From assembly GCF_003474385.1 (NCBI RefSeq), contig NZ_QUCY01000014.1:1-64000 (forward strand): a stretch of DNA of 64,000 nucleotides, given 5' to 3'. Below are positions 18,382-27,868 of the stretch, piece after piece. The notes below the pieces were generated by a model. The model did no database searches, was not told where the DNA came from, and saw nothing but the letters and a program-made list of their open reading frames with translations. How positions within the stretch are numbered: position 1 is the stretch's first letter; each line of letters begins with the position of its first letter. The position numbers and the translations under genes were made by a program. This DNA comes from Senegalimassilia sp003474385. Lineage in GTDB: Bacteria > Actinomycetota > Coriobacteriia > Coriobacteriales > Eggerthellaceae.

Positions 18382-21015
18382 CTACAGCAGCATCTTGCGA
18401 GCAGCCTCGAGCGCATCATCGATGCCCGCGGCGTTCTTGCCGCCGGCCTGCGCCATAGCCGGCTTGCCGCCGCCGCCGCCCTGCACGCAGGGGGCGATGG
18501 CCTTGATGATGGCACCGGCGTTGAAGCCGGCTTCGACCGCCTCGGGCGTGCCGGCTGCCATCAGCACGGCCTTGCCGTCCTTCTCGCCGATGAGCACGCA
18601 TGCGCCGGGTTCCGCCATGCGAGCGGACAGGACATCCCAGCCGTTGCGAAGGCCGCCCGCATCGGCGATCTTCACACGGGAGATGACCACGGGGTAGCCG
18701 GCAGCGGACTTCACGGCAGAGCCCACGAGCTTGGTGATGTTGTCATCGGACACAATGCCCTTGGTCTGCTTGGCCTTCTTCTGGAACTCGCGCAGCTGCT
18801 TGACGTTGGCGGCGGTGCGCTCGGACACGTCGAACAGCGGCACGCGCAGCTCTTCGGCGGTTTCCTTCAGCTCTGCCTCGACCTTGTTGATGTAGTCAAG
18901 GGCGCCGAAGCTGGTGACGGCCTCGATGCGGCGCACGTTAGCGCCCACGCTGGTTTCGGACGTGATCTTCATGATGCCGATCTCAGCCGTGTTGGCGACA
19001 TGGCAGCCGCCGCACAGCTCGCGGGAGAACCCGCCGCACTCCACGACGCGCACCTGATCGCCGTACTTCTCGCCGAACAGGGCGGTGACGCCGCTTTCGC
19101 GGGCCGCGTCAAGCGAGGTCTCGTAAATGTTGGTGGGCGTTGCGGACATGATGAACTCGTTGGCAACGCGCTCGACCTGCGCCAGCTGCTCGGCCGTAAC
19201 CGCGGCGAAATGCGTGAAGTCGAAGCGCAAGCGGTCGGGACCCACGTAGCTGCCGGCCTGGGAGACATGCTCGCCGAGGACCTGACGCAGCGCGGCGTGC
19301 AGGATATGCGTGGCGGTATGGTTGCGCGTGACGCGTGCACGACGATCCGCATCCACGGAAGCCGTGACGGCAGCGCCCTGGGAAAGAGCGCCCTCGAGCA
19401 CCTTCACCACATGGCAGACGAGGCCCTTCTCAGGGGCCTTCGTGTCGACGACCTGAACCTTGACGCCCTCGGCCTCGATGACGCCCGTGTCTCCCACTTC
19501 GCCGCCCATCTCAGCATAGAACGGGGTCACGTCCAAGACCGCTTCGCCGGTCTGACCGGCCTGCAGCTCGCTCACGCGCTTGCCGTCGGCGATAAGCGCG
19601 CTGACCGTAGCCTGGGCGGAAAGCTCCTGATAGCCGACGAACCTCGTGGCGCCGAGCTCCTTGAGCAGCTCGGCGTGGATGCCGCCGTACGTGGACCAGG
19701 CCGCCTCGGCGTCCTTGACGTTGGCCGCACGGGCGCGATCGCGCTGCGCCTCCATGCAACGCTCAAAGCCCTCCATGTCCACGACGACGCCGCGCTCCTC
19801 GCACAGCTCGCGCGTGATGTCCACGGGGAAGCCGTAGGTGTCATGCAGCGTGAACGCCTGCTCGCCGGGAAGCGTGGCGCCCTCGAGCTTATCGAGGGAC
19901 TCGGACAGGAACGCGCGGCCCTGGCGAAGGTTGGCGCCGAAGCGCTCCTCCTCGGACAAGATGATGCCGCGGATGAGCTCGCGGTTGTCGATGACCTCGG
20001 GGTACACGCTGCCCATGAGCTTGACCAGCTCGTCGACGTACTCGTTGAGGAACGGCTTGTCCAGGCCCAGCATATGGCCCTTCATGACGGCGCGGCGCAG
20101 CAGGCGGCGCAGCACGTAGCCGCGACCCTCGTTGGAGGGCAGAATGCCGTCGGCGATCATGAACGTGACCGAGCGGCTGTGGTCGGCCATGATGCGCAGG
20201 CACAGGTCGGCGGCCTCGTCCTTGCCGTACTCGACGCCGGCCAAGCGCTCGCCCACGCCGACCAGGCTGCGAAGCACGTCGGTGTCGTAGTTGTTTGTAA
20301 CGCCCTGCATGATGGCCGCCATGCGCTCAAGGCCCATGCCGGTATCGATGTTCTTGGTCTTAAGCGGGGCCAGCGTGCCATCTTCCTGGCCGTCGTACTG
20401 GGTGAACACGCAGTTCCAGTACTCCAGGAAGCGGTCGCAATCGCAGCCCGGCTTGCAGTCGGGGCTGCCGCAACCCACCTCGGGGCCCTGATCGAAGTAG
20501 ATCTCGGAGCACGGGCCGCACGGGCCGGTAGGCCCGGCGCGCCAGAAGTTATCATCCTCGCCCAAACGGGAGATGTGGTCTTCGGCCACGCCGAGCGACT
20601 TCCAAATCTCGATGGTCTCGTCGTCGTTCTCGAACACGGTGAAGTACAGCTTATCCTTCGGAAGGCCGAGCACCTCCGTGGAGAACTCGAAGGCCCATGC
20701 GCACATCTCGCGCTTGAAGTAGCAGCCGAAGCTGAAGTTGCCCAGCATCTCGAAGAACGACAGGTGGCGAGCATCGCCGATATTGTCGATGTCGTTGGTG
20801 CGCACGCACTTCTGCACCGTAGTGGTGCCGATATATGCGGGGTCGAGCTCCTTCTGGTGCAGGAAGTAGGGCTTGAACTGCACCATGCCCGCGCTAGTGA
20901 GCAGCAGCGAGGGGTCATCGGGGATGAGAGAGGAGGACGGCATGCGTTTGCAGCCCTTGCTCTCGAAGAACTTCAAGTACTTCTCGCGGATCTCCGCGCT
21001 AGTCATGTACTCCAT
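18382..21015 (-). CDS. alaS: alanyl-tRNA synthetase
   Basis: 877-residue class II synthetase. Domains in order: aminoacylation (SAEIREKYLKFFESKGCKRM at 6-25, class II motifs through about 350), tRNA-binding, editing (HTATHILHAALRQVLGEH and the zinc motif CGGCHVA), and the C-Ala domain ending GGGGGKPAMAQAGGKN. Full length for the family. No T-box or other long leader precedes it; only 49 bp separate it from the exporter gene upstream on the same strand. Confidence 0.97.
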   Translation of the reverse strand: MEYMTSAEIREKYLKFFESKGCKRMPSSSLIPDDPSLLLTSAGMVQFKPYFLHQKELDPAYIGTTTVQKCVRTNDIDNIGDARHLSFFEMLGNFSFGCYFKREMCAWAFEFSTEVLGLPKDKLYFTVFENDDETIEIWKSLGVAEDHISRLGEDDNFWRAGPTGPCGPCSEIYFDQGPEVGCGSPDCKPGCDCDRFLEYWNCVFTQYDGQEDGTLAPLKTKNIDTGMGLERMAAIMQGVTNNYDTDVLRSLVGVGERLAGVEYGKDEAADLCLRIMADHSRSVTFMIADGILPSNEGRGYVLRRLLRRAVMKGHMLGLDKPFLNEYVDELVKLMGSVYPEVIDNRELIRGIILSEEERFGANLRQGRAFLSESLDKLEGATLPGEQAFTLHDTYGFPVDITRELCEERGVVVDMEGFERCMEAQRDRARAANVKDAEAAWSTYGGIHAELLKELGATRFVGYQELSAQATVSALIADGKRVSELQAGQTGEAVLDVTPFYAEMGGEVGDTGVIEAEGVKVQVVDTKAPEKGLVCHVVKVLEGALSQGAAVTASVDADRRARVTRNHTATHILHAALRQVLGEHVSQAGSYVGPDRLRFDFTHFAAVTAEQLAQVERVANEFIMSATPTNIYETSLDAARESGVTALFGEKYGDQVRVVECGGFSRELCGGCHVANTAEIGIMKITSETSVGANVRRIEAVTSFGALDYINKVEAELKETAEELRVPLFDVSERTAANVKQLREFQKKAKQTKGIVSDDNITKLVGSAVKSAAGYPVVISRVKIADAGGLRNGWDVLSARMAEPGACVLIGEKDGKAVLMAAGTPEAVEAGFNAGAIIKAIAPCVQGGGGGKPAMAQAGGKNAAGIDDALEAARKMLL

Positions 21016-21064
21016 GTGCCTGTCTTTCTAACTATGCCTTGCCATAAATCGGCGCGCGTGCGCC

Positions 21065-22342
21065 CTATTGCCGATCGCCGTCGCGACGTTGCTCTTTGCC
21101 GCGGCCCACCTTCGGAAGGGAGAAGCCCGTCGAAGCGTCCGGATGAGGGGACGTTGCATCGGCGATGGGGTCGAGCGATCCGTCGGATCGAGGCGTGCCC
21201 TGGAAGAACACGCCATCCTCGGCAACCAGCTGGCGCCCGGTTTGCTTCTCGAAATAATACACGAAAACAGACTTCATAACCGCCACGGCGGGAATAGAGG
21301 CCAGCATGCCCACAAGCGAGCCGGTGAACCCGCTCATGGCCCCGCCGATCGCGCTGCCCGCAACCAAGGCGATAAGGGTGAGCGCCGGATGGATGTCCAC
21401 CGATGACGCCATGATCTTCGGAGAGACGAACGTATACACCACCTGCTGGATGATGATGGTGCCCACAAGCGCCACCAACGCGATCCACGGGCTGACGAAC
21501 ACGCCCACAAGCGCCGCCAGCGCACCGCCGAGCCACGGGCCCACGATGGGGATGATGTTCAAGATGCCAGCGATGATGCCGAGCGCGGCGTAATTGGGAA
21601 TGCCCGAGACGGCGAACAGCACGCCGCACGCCACCCCGATGACGCCGCACTGGATAAGCGTGCCCTTGATATAGCCGCCCATAACGCGCGTGAACGTGAC
21701 GTGCAGCATATCCATGGTCTCGCGATGGGAAGGGCCTGCCAATCGCATGGTCTCGCGACCGAGCGCGGGAAGCTCGATGAGGATCCAAAACGCTATGACC
21801 AGGGCGAAGCCCACCGCTATGCCCGTGTTCACCACGCCGGCACCGATGGCGACCACGCCCGTGGCGCTCTGTCGCGCCACATCGGACGCCGCTGAGCCCA
21901 TAGAGGACAAGGCCTCGTTCATATAGGCTTGCACCGTGTTGTTCTGGAACACATCGGAATAGCGAGCGTACACGCCGTTGGCCCAGCCCATGAAGTCGTT
22001 GATGTAGCCGGGGATGCTCTGCACCAGGTCAGTGAACTGCTCACCGAAGCCGAACGCCGGGGAGAGCATAAGGAAGCTGACGATCGCCAGCACGGCGAAC
22101 ATGAGCAGATAGGCGATGCCCGTTCCCGCCGGGCGCGGCACGCCCTTGGATTCCAGCTTGTTCACCGTGCCGCGCAGGCAGAACACGATGATCAGCGTCC
22201 AAAGCAAGATGCCGATCGGGACGCTGAGGATGTTGACGAGGTAGACCGCTGCGCCTGTGAGCAGGATGGCGCCTACCGCGGTCCATACCATGAGGAACCG
22301 TCGGCGCGCCTTCTCCATCGCGACATCGGGATTGGTGGCCAT
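21065..22342 (-). CDS. AI-2E family transporter (PF01594 type)
   Basis: 425 residues with about eight transmembrane helices. The family core is visible: the periplasmic loop after helix 3, then GGYIKGTLIQCGVIGVACG, IPNYAALGIIAGILNIIPIVGPWLGG and QQVVYTFVSPKIMASSVDIHP, typical of the AI-2E/UPF0118 family. Members export diverse solutes (AI-2, Na+/H+ exchange), so the substrate is open. A 50-residue charged cytoplasmic tail follows the last helix. AGGAG lies within the stop region of the preceding DUF948-like gene, 12 bp away, so the two are one unit. The gene is also near alaS in many Actinobacteria. Confidence 0.9.
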   Translation of the reverse strand: MATNPDVAMEKARRRFLMVWTAVGAILLTGAAVYLVNILSVPIGILLWTLIIVFCLRGTVNKLESKGVPRPAGTGIAYLLMFAVLAIVSFLMLSPAFGFGEQFTDLVQSIPGYINDFMGWANGVYARYSDVFQNNTVQAYMNEALSSMGSAASDVARQSATGVVAIGAGVVNTGIAVGFALVIAFWILIELPALGRETMRLAGPSHRETMDMLHVTFTRVMGGYIKGTLIQCGVIGVACGVLFAVSGIPNYAALGIIAGILNIIPIVGPWLGGALAALVGVFVSPWIALVALVGTIIIQQVVYTFVSPKIMASSVDIHPALTLIALVAGSAIGGAMSGFTGSLVGMLASIPAVAVMKSVFVYYFEKQTGRQLVAEDGVFFQGTPRSDGSLDPIADATSPHPDASTGFSLPKVGRGKEQRRDGDRQ

Positions 22343-22354
22343 GGATACCAGCTC

Positions 22355-22987
22355 CTAGCGCTCCTGGGAGGAATCGTTGCCCTGGGGAGCATACGTGAAG
22401 TACGCAGGCTGCTCAGGCCGGTCATCAGGCTGGACCTGCTGGGGCGCATCGTCGTCGTTTGCCTGGGCCTTGGAGGGGGTGCCGCCCTGCGCATCGTCGC
22501 CCTCGTCCGGCGCGCCTGCCAATGCTGCGGCTTGGGCCTTCGCCTTCGCCTCGCCAAGAGCGACCGATTCATCGCTGGCATGCTTGGACTTGAGCTTCTC
22601 GCGAACCTTGGAGGTGACGTTGTTCATGATCTCCATGGGAGCGTTCGTGGCGGCCTCGACCACGCCCACCGCATTCGAGGCGGAGTCGGTGATGTCGCTG
22701 ACATCCTCCAAGATCTGATCGAGGCGCATAATCTCGAGATTCGCCGCATCCACGGTCAAGGACACGCGATCGACGAGCGGATCGACCTTGTCCATAGCGG
22801 GCTCGAGCGATTTCGTGATGCGTTGCACGCTTTCAAGCGTCGGGTCAAGTTGCTCCTTCATTTTGTCGACCGTGGTGCGCGTTTTGCGCACGGTGATGAC
22901 AAGCTCGATCACGAACCACACCAAAGCCACGCCGAGCACCACGTACACGATAGGCAAAACCACGCCCATAACTTCGCCGAAATCCAC
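22355..22987 (-). CDS. DUF948-like membrane-anchored coiled-coil protein
   Basis: 210 residues: one N-terminal transmembrane helix (about 8-32), then an amphipathic helical stretch (35-135) with regularly spaced VDKMKEQLDPTLESV-like heptads resembling the DUF948 family. A disordered Ala/Gln/Asp tail ends it. Function unknown. GTG start with AGGAGG 6 nt upstream. Coupled to the AI-2E type exporter by a 12-bp gap, so it may be an accessory of that transporter (inference). Confidence 0.75.
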   Translation of the reverse strand: MDFGEVMGVVLPIVYVVLGVALVWFVIELVITVRKTRTTVDKMKEQLDPTLESVQRITKSLEPAMDKVDPLVDRVSLTVDAANLEIMRLDQILEDVSDITDSASNAVGVVEAATNAPMEIMNNVTSKVREKLKSKHASDESVALGEAKAKAQAAALAGAPDEGDDAQGGTPSKAQANDDDAPQQVQPDDRPEQPAYFTYAPQGNDSSQER

Positions 22988-23151
22988 CAGACGCCTCCTT
23001 CATATATCCATATACGCCGCCAACTATAGCATGCGGTCTTGGATTCTACCCCGCCGACGCATGCGTTTACACCCGCCGTTCATAGCGGTTGCAATGCGGT
23101 TACCTTCGAAAAGACGTGGGGTTTTGCCTTGCGCTCCTTAAGAAGAAGCGC

Positions 23152-24606
23152 CTAACGGGCACCCGTTTCCTCGCCTTCGGAAGCATCCCGCGCGCCCGGT
23201 TTCTTCCGCCCGCTGCGCACACCGTTCGCCTCGACATCGACCGACCCGCCCTTCGGCAGCTCGGCCCCATGATGGACCCCCGCCGCCGCATGGGGAGCCT
23301 GCGCCCGATCGCGCGCCGCGGCATCTACGCGATACGACTCCCAACCGCGCTCGGAGGGATGATAGAAGCAGCCGCGCTCAAGCCCTTCCGGCAAGTAGCG
23401 TTGATCGACCCAGCCTGCAGGATAATCGTGCGGGTATTTGTACGCGCCGTAATGCTCGGAGCCGGGGCGGTGCCTGTCGCGAAGATAGTCGGGGACATCG
23501 CGCTTGGGCCCGTTTCGCACTTCCGCCAAGGCAGCATCGATACCCGCCTCGCACGCGTTGCTTTTCGGCGCAAGAGCGATATAGGTTGCCGCCTGCGCCA
23601 AGTTGATGCGGCATTCGGGATACCCGATGACCTCCGCTGATTTGAACGCGGCCGCGGCCACCAGCAATGCCTGAGGATCGGCGTTGCCCACGTCCTCGGA
23701 CGCGTGGATAAGCATACGGCGCGCGATGTATTTGGGGTCCTCTCCCCCATCGATCATACGGGCGAGCCAATACAGCGCCGCATCGGGATCGGAACCGCGC
23801 ATGGACTTGATGAAGGCGGATATGATGTCGTAATGCATATCCTTGTTCTTGTCATACGGCAATGCGCGATGCGGCGTAGCGCTTTCCACCTGCGCCTTCG
23901 TGATAACGGCAGGGTTCTCGCGCGTGCCGGGCTGCTGCATGCCCGCCGCAAGCTCGAGGGTGGTAAGCGATGCGCGGCCATCGCCGCCCGCCAAGAGCAC
24001 GATAGCGCTGCGAGCAGCCGGGTCGAGCGTATACAAGCCGTCCAGCCCGCGAGGGTCGGCAACGGCCCGGTCGACCAGCTGCGCCACATCGCCGTCGGAA
24101 AGCCCCTTGAGACCGACCACGCGCGAGCGGCTGATAAGGGCGGAGTTCACCTCGAAAAACGGGTTCTCAGTGGTGGCTCCCACCAGCACCACGGTGCGGT
24201 TCTCCACCGCATGAAGAAGCGCATCCTGCTGACTGCGATTGAATCGATGGATCTCGTCCACAAACAGGATGGTACGCGAGCCGTTGAGCGCCAAGCGCTT
24301 CTCGGCGGCGTCGATTTCCCGGCGCAGGTCGGATACGGTGCCGCCGATGGCCGACACCTCCACGAACGTGGCCTTCGTGGATTCGGCGATGACGTGAGCG
24401 ATGGAGGTTTTGCCGGTTCCCGCCGGGCCGTAGAGGATGACCGAGCTGACGTTGTCCTGCTCGATGGCCGCACGCAACCAGCTGCCCGGGCCCACGGCAT
24501 CCTGCTGCCCCACCACATCTTCCAGCGTTCGCGGGCGCATGCGCACCGCCAGCGGCGCCACCTGCTGCTTGCGTTCGTTCTCCATTGCCGTGAATAGCGT
24601 GTCCAT
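23152..24606 (-). CDS. rarA: replication-associated recombination protein A (RarA/MgsA)
   Basis: 484-residue AAA+ ATPase of the clamp-loader clade that acts at stalled forks. Walker A is YGPAGTGKTS, Walker B ILFVDEIHRFN, sensor 1 GATTENPFFEVN and the arginine finger SRSR. The tetramerisation domain with HYDIISAFIKSMRGSDPDAA and CRINLAQAATYIALAPKSN follows. About 50 extra C-terminal residues are Arg/Ala/Gly-rich. The ATG at 24606 has AGGGG 8 nt upstream. It is transcribed away from the 6S-like RNA gene. Confidence 0.95.
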   Translation of the reverse strand: MDTLFTAMENERKQQVAPLAVRMRPRTLEDVVGQQDAVGPGSWLRAAIEQDNVSSVILYGPAGTGKTSIAHVIAESTKATFVEVSAIGGTVSDLRREIDAAEKRLALNGSRTILFVDEIHRFNRSQQDALLHAVENRTVVLVGATTENPFFEVNSALISRSRVVGLKGLSDGDVAQLVDRAVADPRGLDGLYTLDPAARSAIVLLAGGDGRASLTTLELAAGMQQPGTRENPAVITKAQVESATPHRALPYDKNKDMHYDIISAFIKSMRGSDPDAALYWLARMIDGGEDPKYIARRMLIHASEDVGNADPQALLVAAAAFKSAEVIGYPECRINLAQAATYIALAPKSNACEAGIDAALAEVRNGPKRDVPDYLRDRHRPGSEHYGAYKYPHDYPAGWVDQRYLPEGLERGCFYHPSERGWESYRVDAAARDRAQAPHAAAGVHHGAELPKGGSVDVEANGVRSGRKKPGARDASEGEETGAR

Positions 24607-24635
24607 GACCACCCCTGCCTGTTGATTGGCAAACC

Positions 24636-24644
24636 ATGATAGCA
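24636..24644 (-). promoter_or_regulatory. extended -10 promoter of rarA
   Basis: TGCTATCAT on the minus strand, 30 nt before the rarA ATG. The identical nonamer precedes dnaE at 61696-61704. Confidence 0.6.
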
Positions 24645-24739
24645 CGCGAACGTTTGTTTGCCTAGAGAAAAATGGGGCGTCTCGCTCAGCTCGAAAAGCA
24701 ACGGCTTGCTTACACCTGCTTCACCGATTCTGTCAAGAC

Positions 24740-24767
24740 TTTACTTTGCCTTGAGGTCCCATATACT
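24740..24767 (+). promoter_or_regulatory. promoter of the 6S-like RNA
   Basis: TTTACT (24740-24745), 16-bp spacer and TATACT (24762-24767) on the plus strand; start expected near 24774-24776, exactly at the 5' side of the RNA closing stem. Confidence 0.5.
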
Positions 24768-24774
24768 CGATATC

Positions 24775-24950
24775 AGGTTCCACCCTTGTCGCCGTACTTT
24801 TTGCGATGGACCGATGCTATTTCCGAGGGAGCTCAAGATAGCAAGTGAAACGGAGATTCGCGCCCGTTGGCACGAAAGCCGGGAAGCAAGCTGCGAGCAC
24901 CCACCTTGTTGAGGTGGGTTCATCCTTCCGGCCGGGGGTGGGACTTTTTT
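24775..24950 (+). ncRNA. ssrS: 6S-like structured RNA
   Basis: A predicted transcript of about 175 nt. Its ends form a closing stem: GUUCCACCC (24777-24785) pairs fully with GGGUGGGAC (24936-24944, one G-U), and TTTTTT follows at once. Inside are GCCG/CGGC, a hairpin GCTAT...ATAGC (24816-24842), a GAAA-containing hairpin, and a perfect 8-bp hairpin ACCCACCT-tgttg-AGGTGGGT (24899-24919). Size, a long closing stem with an open centre, its own promoter and the position next to rarA (where 6S genes have been reported in other phyla) suggest 6S RNA, the sponge of sigma-70 RNA polymerase. Another structured RNA is possible. Confidence 0.5.
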
Positions 24951-25007
24951 CATGCCCGAATCCGGCCCGCCCCGCCATCACACCCGCAATCATCTTGCGA
25001 AAAGCAG

Positions 25008-26441
25008 TTACGCCGCAGGCAGCCTGAGCACGAACGTGGTGCCCTCGCCTTGCGCCCCTTCCACGCAGATCGTGCCGTGGTGGTATTGCACCGCATGCTT
25101 GACGATGGCAAGCCCCAGGCCCGTGCCGCCTGTTTCCTTCGAACGGCTTTTATCCAGACGGAAGAATCGCTCGAACACCTTTTCGCGCATCTCCTCGGGA
25201 ATGCCCGCCCCGGTATCGCTCACGCGCACCGTGACCACCGATTCGGGGTCCGGCTCCGCCCCTGCCGCACGCAGCGCCTCCAAAACCTCCTCGGACGCAG
25301 CGCCCTGCGACACGCGCACCGACACGCTTCCGCCGGCATGGTTGTAGCGCACCGCGTTTTCGATAAGGTTGTACAGCATCTCCTCGGCAAGCGTCTCGCT
25401 ACCGTTGATATGGGTGGACCCGCCCTTCACGGAGATGGATACGCCCTCGTCAGCGGCGAACGACTCCAAGCGTCCGGCCATCCGTCGGGCAACGGACGTC
25501 ACGTCGATGGGCCGCTCCTCGCGCGCGAACGCGCTCTCGTCGAGCTTCGAAAGCGTGAGCACGTCGTTGATAAGGCCGCGCATCGCCTGCGCCTCGTCGT
25601 AGATAAGGCCGGCGAACTTCTGCCGGTCCTCAGGCAGCACCATGTCGTTCTTCATAAGCTCGGCATAGCCCGATATCACCTGCAGCGGCGTCTTCATCTC
25701 GTGGCTAACGTTGCTGGAGAAGTCGCGGCGCATGCTTTCCGCTTCGGCAAGCTCCTTGTTCTGCTTCTTGAGCTGCGTCTGCTGATCGTCGATGCGCTGA
25801 AGAAGGGGCACCATTTCCCCGTAGATGTCGTTTTCCAAAGGTTCCGCCATGTCAAGGGCGTCGATAGGCTTCATGATGTGGCGCGTGAGCAGCCGGGACA
25901 GCAAGAATACCAATCCGGCGACGACCACGAGCGCGAACAGCGTTGGCACGAGCATCTCGCCCAAGAAGGCGAACAGGGAATGACGGGTTTCAGACAAGCG
26001 GACGATGCGCCCATCGGAGAGCTTCTCAGCGGCATACACCGTATCGGTGCCCAAGGTTTCCGAATAGCGCATGCTCACCGCCTCGCCCGTGCGCGCGGCC
26101 TTGCTGACCTCGGGACGGGAGGCGTGGTTATCCATCTGGCCGGCGTCTGCCTGGCTATCGTAGAGCACCAGGCCGTTTTCGCTGATAAGCGTGTAGCGGG
26201 TGATACCGCTGAACTGCTGGGACAAGACGGTGGCCACATCGGCGGCCGGGGCCTCGTCAAGGGCCGTCGCCGCCCGGCTGGCTTCCTGGACCAGGGCCTG
26301 CTCGGCATCATGCTCGTAGGAGTAATAGAAGATGCTGACCATCACCGCGGAAAAGGCCAAAAGAATCCCCAGGGAAAACGCCAAAACGGTGGTGAAGATG
26401 CGGCCGGCAAGGCTTTTAACGTGATCGGGCGAAGGGCTCAT
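25008..26441 (-). CDS. PhoR-type sensor histidine kinase
   Basis: 477 residues: TM1 about 13-38, an extracytoplasmic sensor (about 40-155), TM2 about 160-182, HAMP-like linker, HisKA with FSSNVSHEMKTPLQVI (His247), and HATPase with NLIENAVRYN, DTGAGIPE, FERFFRLDKSRS and GGTGLGLAIVK. The architecture and the pst-phoU neighbours point to phosphate sensing. The ATG at 26441 has AGAGG 8 nt upstream and lies 11 bp after the response regulator gene. The open frame continues far upstream but lies over that regulator and is not coding. Confidence 0.92.
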   Translation of the reverse strand: MSPSPDHVKSLAGRIFTTVLAFSLGILLAFSAVMVSIFYYSYEHDAEQALVQEASRAATALDEAPAADVATVLSQQFSGITRYTLISENGLVLYDSQADAGQMDNHASRPEVSKAARTGEAVSMRYSETLGTDTVYAAEKLSDGRIVRLSETRHSLFAFLGEMLVPTLFALVVVAGLVFLLSRLLTRHIMKPIDALDMAEPLENDIYGEMVPLLQRIDDQQTQLKKQNKELAEAESMRRDFSSNVSHEMKTPLQVISGYAELMKNDMVLPEDRQKFAGLIYDEAQAMRGLINDVLTLSKLDESAFAREERPIDVTSVARRMAGRLESFAADEGVSISVKGGSTHINGSETLAEEMLYNLIENAVRYNHAGGSVSVRVSQGAASEEVLEALRAAGAEPDPESVVTVRVSDTGAGIPEEMREKVFERFFRLDKSRSKETGGTGLGLAIVKHAVQYHHGTICVEGAQGEGTTFVLRLPAA

Positions 26442-26452
26442 GCGGCAAACCT

Positions 26453-27145
26453 CTATTCCGGCTGTCTGATGCTGTAACCCACGCCGCGCACGGTTTTGAT
26501 GCAGGCATCGGCACCCGGGCATGCGGCGGAAAGCTTCTGGCGCAGCGTTTGGATATGCACGTCGACAGTGCGCGTCTCGCCCACGAACGTCATGCCCCAT
26601 ACGTCCTCGAGCAGCTGACCGCGCGACAGCACGCGCCCGACGTTGCGAAGCAGTGCGCGCAGCAGGTCGAACTCCTTGAGCGTGAGCTCGACGGGGATGC
26701 CGCCTGCGGAAACGGTGTGCTCGAGCACGCGCAGCTCGATGGGCCCGCACTCCAGCACATCGCCGGCGGGCGCGGTTGGCGCCGCGGCGCGGCGCAAGAG
26801 CGCGTTCACGCGGCTGACCAGCTCCATCATGCCGAAGGGTTTGGCCAGGTAATCGTCGGCGCCCGCATCAAGGCCGCTGACCTTGTCGAACTCGGTGCCT
26901 TTCGCCGTGAGCATCATGACGGGAAGGAACTTGGTGGCCGGGTCCTCGCGCAGGCGGCGGAGAACCTCGAGTCCGTCGATCTCGGGCAACATGATGTCGA
27001 GCAACACCAAGTCGGGAAGCGATTCTCGGCAAGCATCGAAGAAGTCGCCGGCATGGGCGAAGCCCGCTGCCTCAAGGCCCGCCTGCTTGAGCGCGTACAC
27101 CGTCAAATCGCGGATATTCGTGTCGTCTTCCAAGTAGTAGATCAT
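26453..27145 (-). CDS. OmpR/PhoB-type response regulator (first copy next to kinase)
   Basis: 230 residues. Receiver domain with acidic pair Glu6/Asp7-Asp8, phospho-acceptor Asp50 in LLDIMLPEIDG, Thr80 and Lys102 in AKPFG. Winged-helix output domain with ELTLKEFDLLRALLRN and TRTVDVHIQTLRQKL. It sits 12 bp after a second regulator with the same organisation and 11 bp before the kinase. Probably one of two partners of the PhoR-like kinase. Confidence 0.93.
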   Translation of the reverse strand: MIYYLEDDTNIRDLTVYALKQAGLEAAGFAHAGDFFDACRESLPDLVLLDIMLPEIDGLEVLRRLREDPATKFLPVMMLTAKGTEFDKVSGLDAGADDYLAKPFGMMELVSRVNALLRRAAAPTAPAGDVLECGPIELRVLEHTVSAGGIPVELTLKEFDLLRALLRNVGRVLSRGQLLEDVWGMTFVGETRTVDVHIQTLRQKLSAACPGADACIKTVRGVGYSIRQPE

Positions 27146-27157
27146 GCTTGCACCTCG

Positions 27158-27868
27158 TTATTCCACAACCGAATCGTCTGGACGCGGGCCCGCCAGGCGA
27201 TAGCCGACCCCACGCACCGTCTCCACGGCATCGGCATGCTCGCCGAGCTTTTGCCGAAGCGTGAGCACGTGCATGTCGACCGTGCGGCTGCCGCCGCCGA
27301 AATCCCAGCCCCACACGTTTTGCAGGAGCTTCTCGCGCGACAGCACGGCGCCGGGATGGCGCATCATATACGCCAGCAAATCGAATTCGCGCATGGTAAG
27401 CGCCACGGGCGCCCCGTCGACGAGCAGCTCACGCGCCTGGAAATCCAGGGAAAGGGCGCCCAGGCTCAGAACGTCCTCGCAACGGCCGCCTCCCCAATCG
27501 GGAGCACGGCGCAGCATAGCGCGCACGCGGCTCACCATCTCCATCATACCGAAAGGCTTCGTGATGTACTCGTCGGCCCCGGCATCCAACGCCCGCACGA
27601 TGTCCAGCTCCGAGTTTTTAGCCGTGACCATCATAACGGGCACGCGAGAAAGCTTGCCGGGCGTGCTGCGGATGCGCTTGAGGATTTCCAGGCCATCGAC
27701 GTCGGGAAGCATGATGTCCAAAACCACCACATCCGGGATGCTTTTGGCGCATGCGGCGCGAAACGCCGCATCATCGGGCTGCCCTTCGGCCTGGATGCCC
27801 GACTGCGTCAAGGCGTAAAGCACCAGCTGACGGATGTTCTCATCATCCTCGACATAGTAGACAGTCAA
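27158..27868 (-). CDS. OmpR/PhoB-type response regulator (second copy)
   Basis: 236 residues, clearly paralogous to the neighbouring regulator: acceptor Asp51 in VVLDIMLPDVDG, TKPFGMMEMVSRVRAM, and output helix SRTVDMHVLTLRQKL. The start is TTG at 27868: an in-frame TGA lies two codons upstream, and no ATG or GTG fits before the acidic pocket. Its leader and first six codons are duplicated 118 bp upstream (see the repeat). PhoU lies beyond that. Likely a phosphate-responsive regulator, by position. Confidence 0.92.
   Translation of the reverse strand: MTVYYVEDDENIRQLVLYALTQSGIQAEGQPDDAAFRAACAKSIPDVVVLDIMLPDVDGLEILKRIRSTPGKLSRVPVMMVTAKNSELDIVRALDAGADEYITKPFGMMEMVSRVRAMLRRAPDWGGGRCEDVLSLGALSLDFQARELLVDGAPVALTMREFDLLAYMMRHPGAVLSREKLLQNVWGWDFGGGSRTVDMHVLTLRQKLGEHADAVETVRGVGYRLAGPRPDDSVVE

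Larger units (their letters stand above)
24607..25007. other. intergenic region holding rarA promoter and a structured RNA
   Basis: The 401-bp gap between rarA and the sensor kinase has no protein gene. It contains the minus-strand rarA promoter (24636-24644), a plus-strand promoter (24740-24767) and the structured RNA at 24775-24950. Confidence 0.7.

Noticed and set aside
21016..21064. T-box leader for alaS
   Set aside because: Only 49 bp separate the genes, and no specifier stem or T-box sequence is present.
19000..21279. 759-codon open frame antisense to alaS
   Set aside because: It mirrors the alaS codon periodicity, has Ala/Arg/His/Leu bias typical of the complement of a GC-rich gene, and no ribosome binding site.
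24775..24950. SRP RNA
   Set aside because: The GGAA/AGCA asymmetric loop arrangement with GUCAG on the 5' side cannot be drawn.
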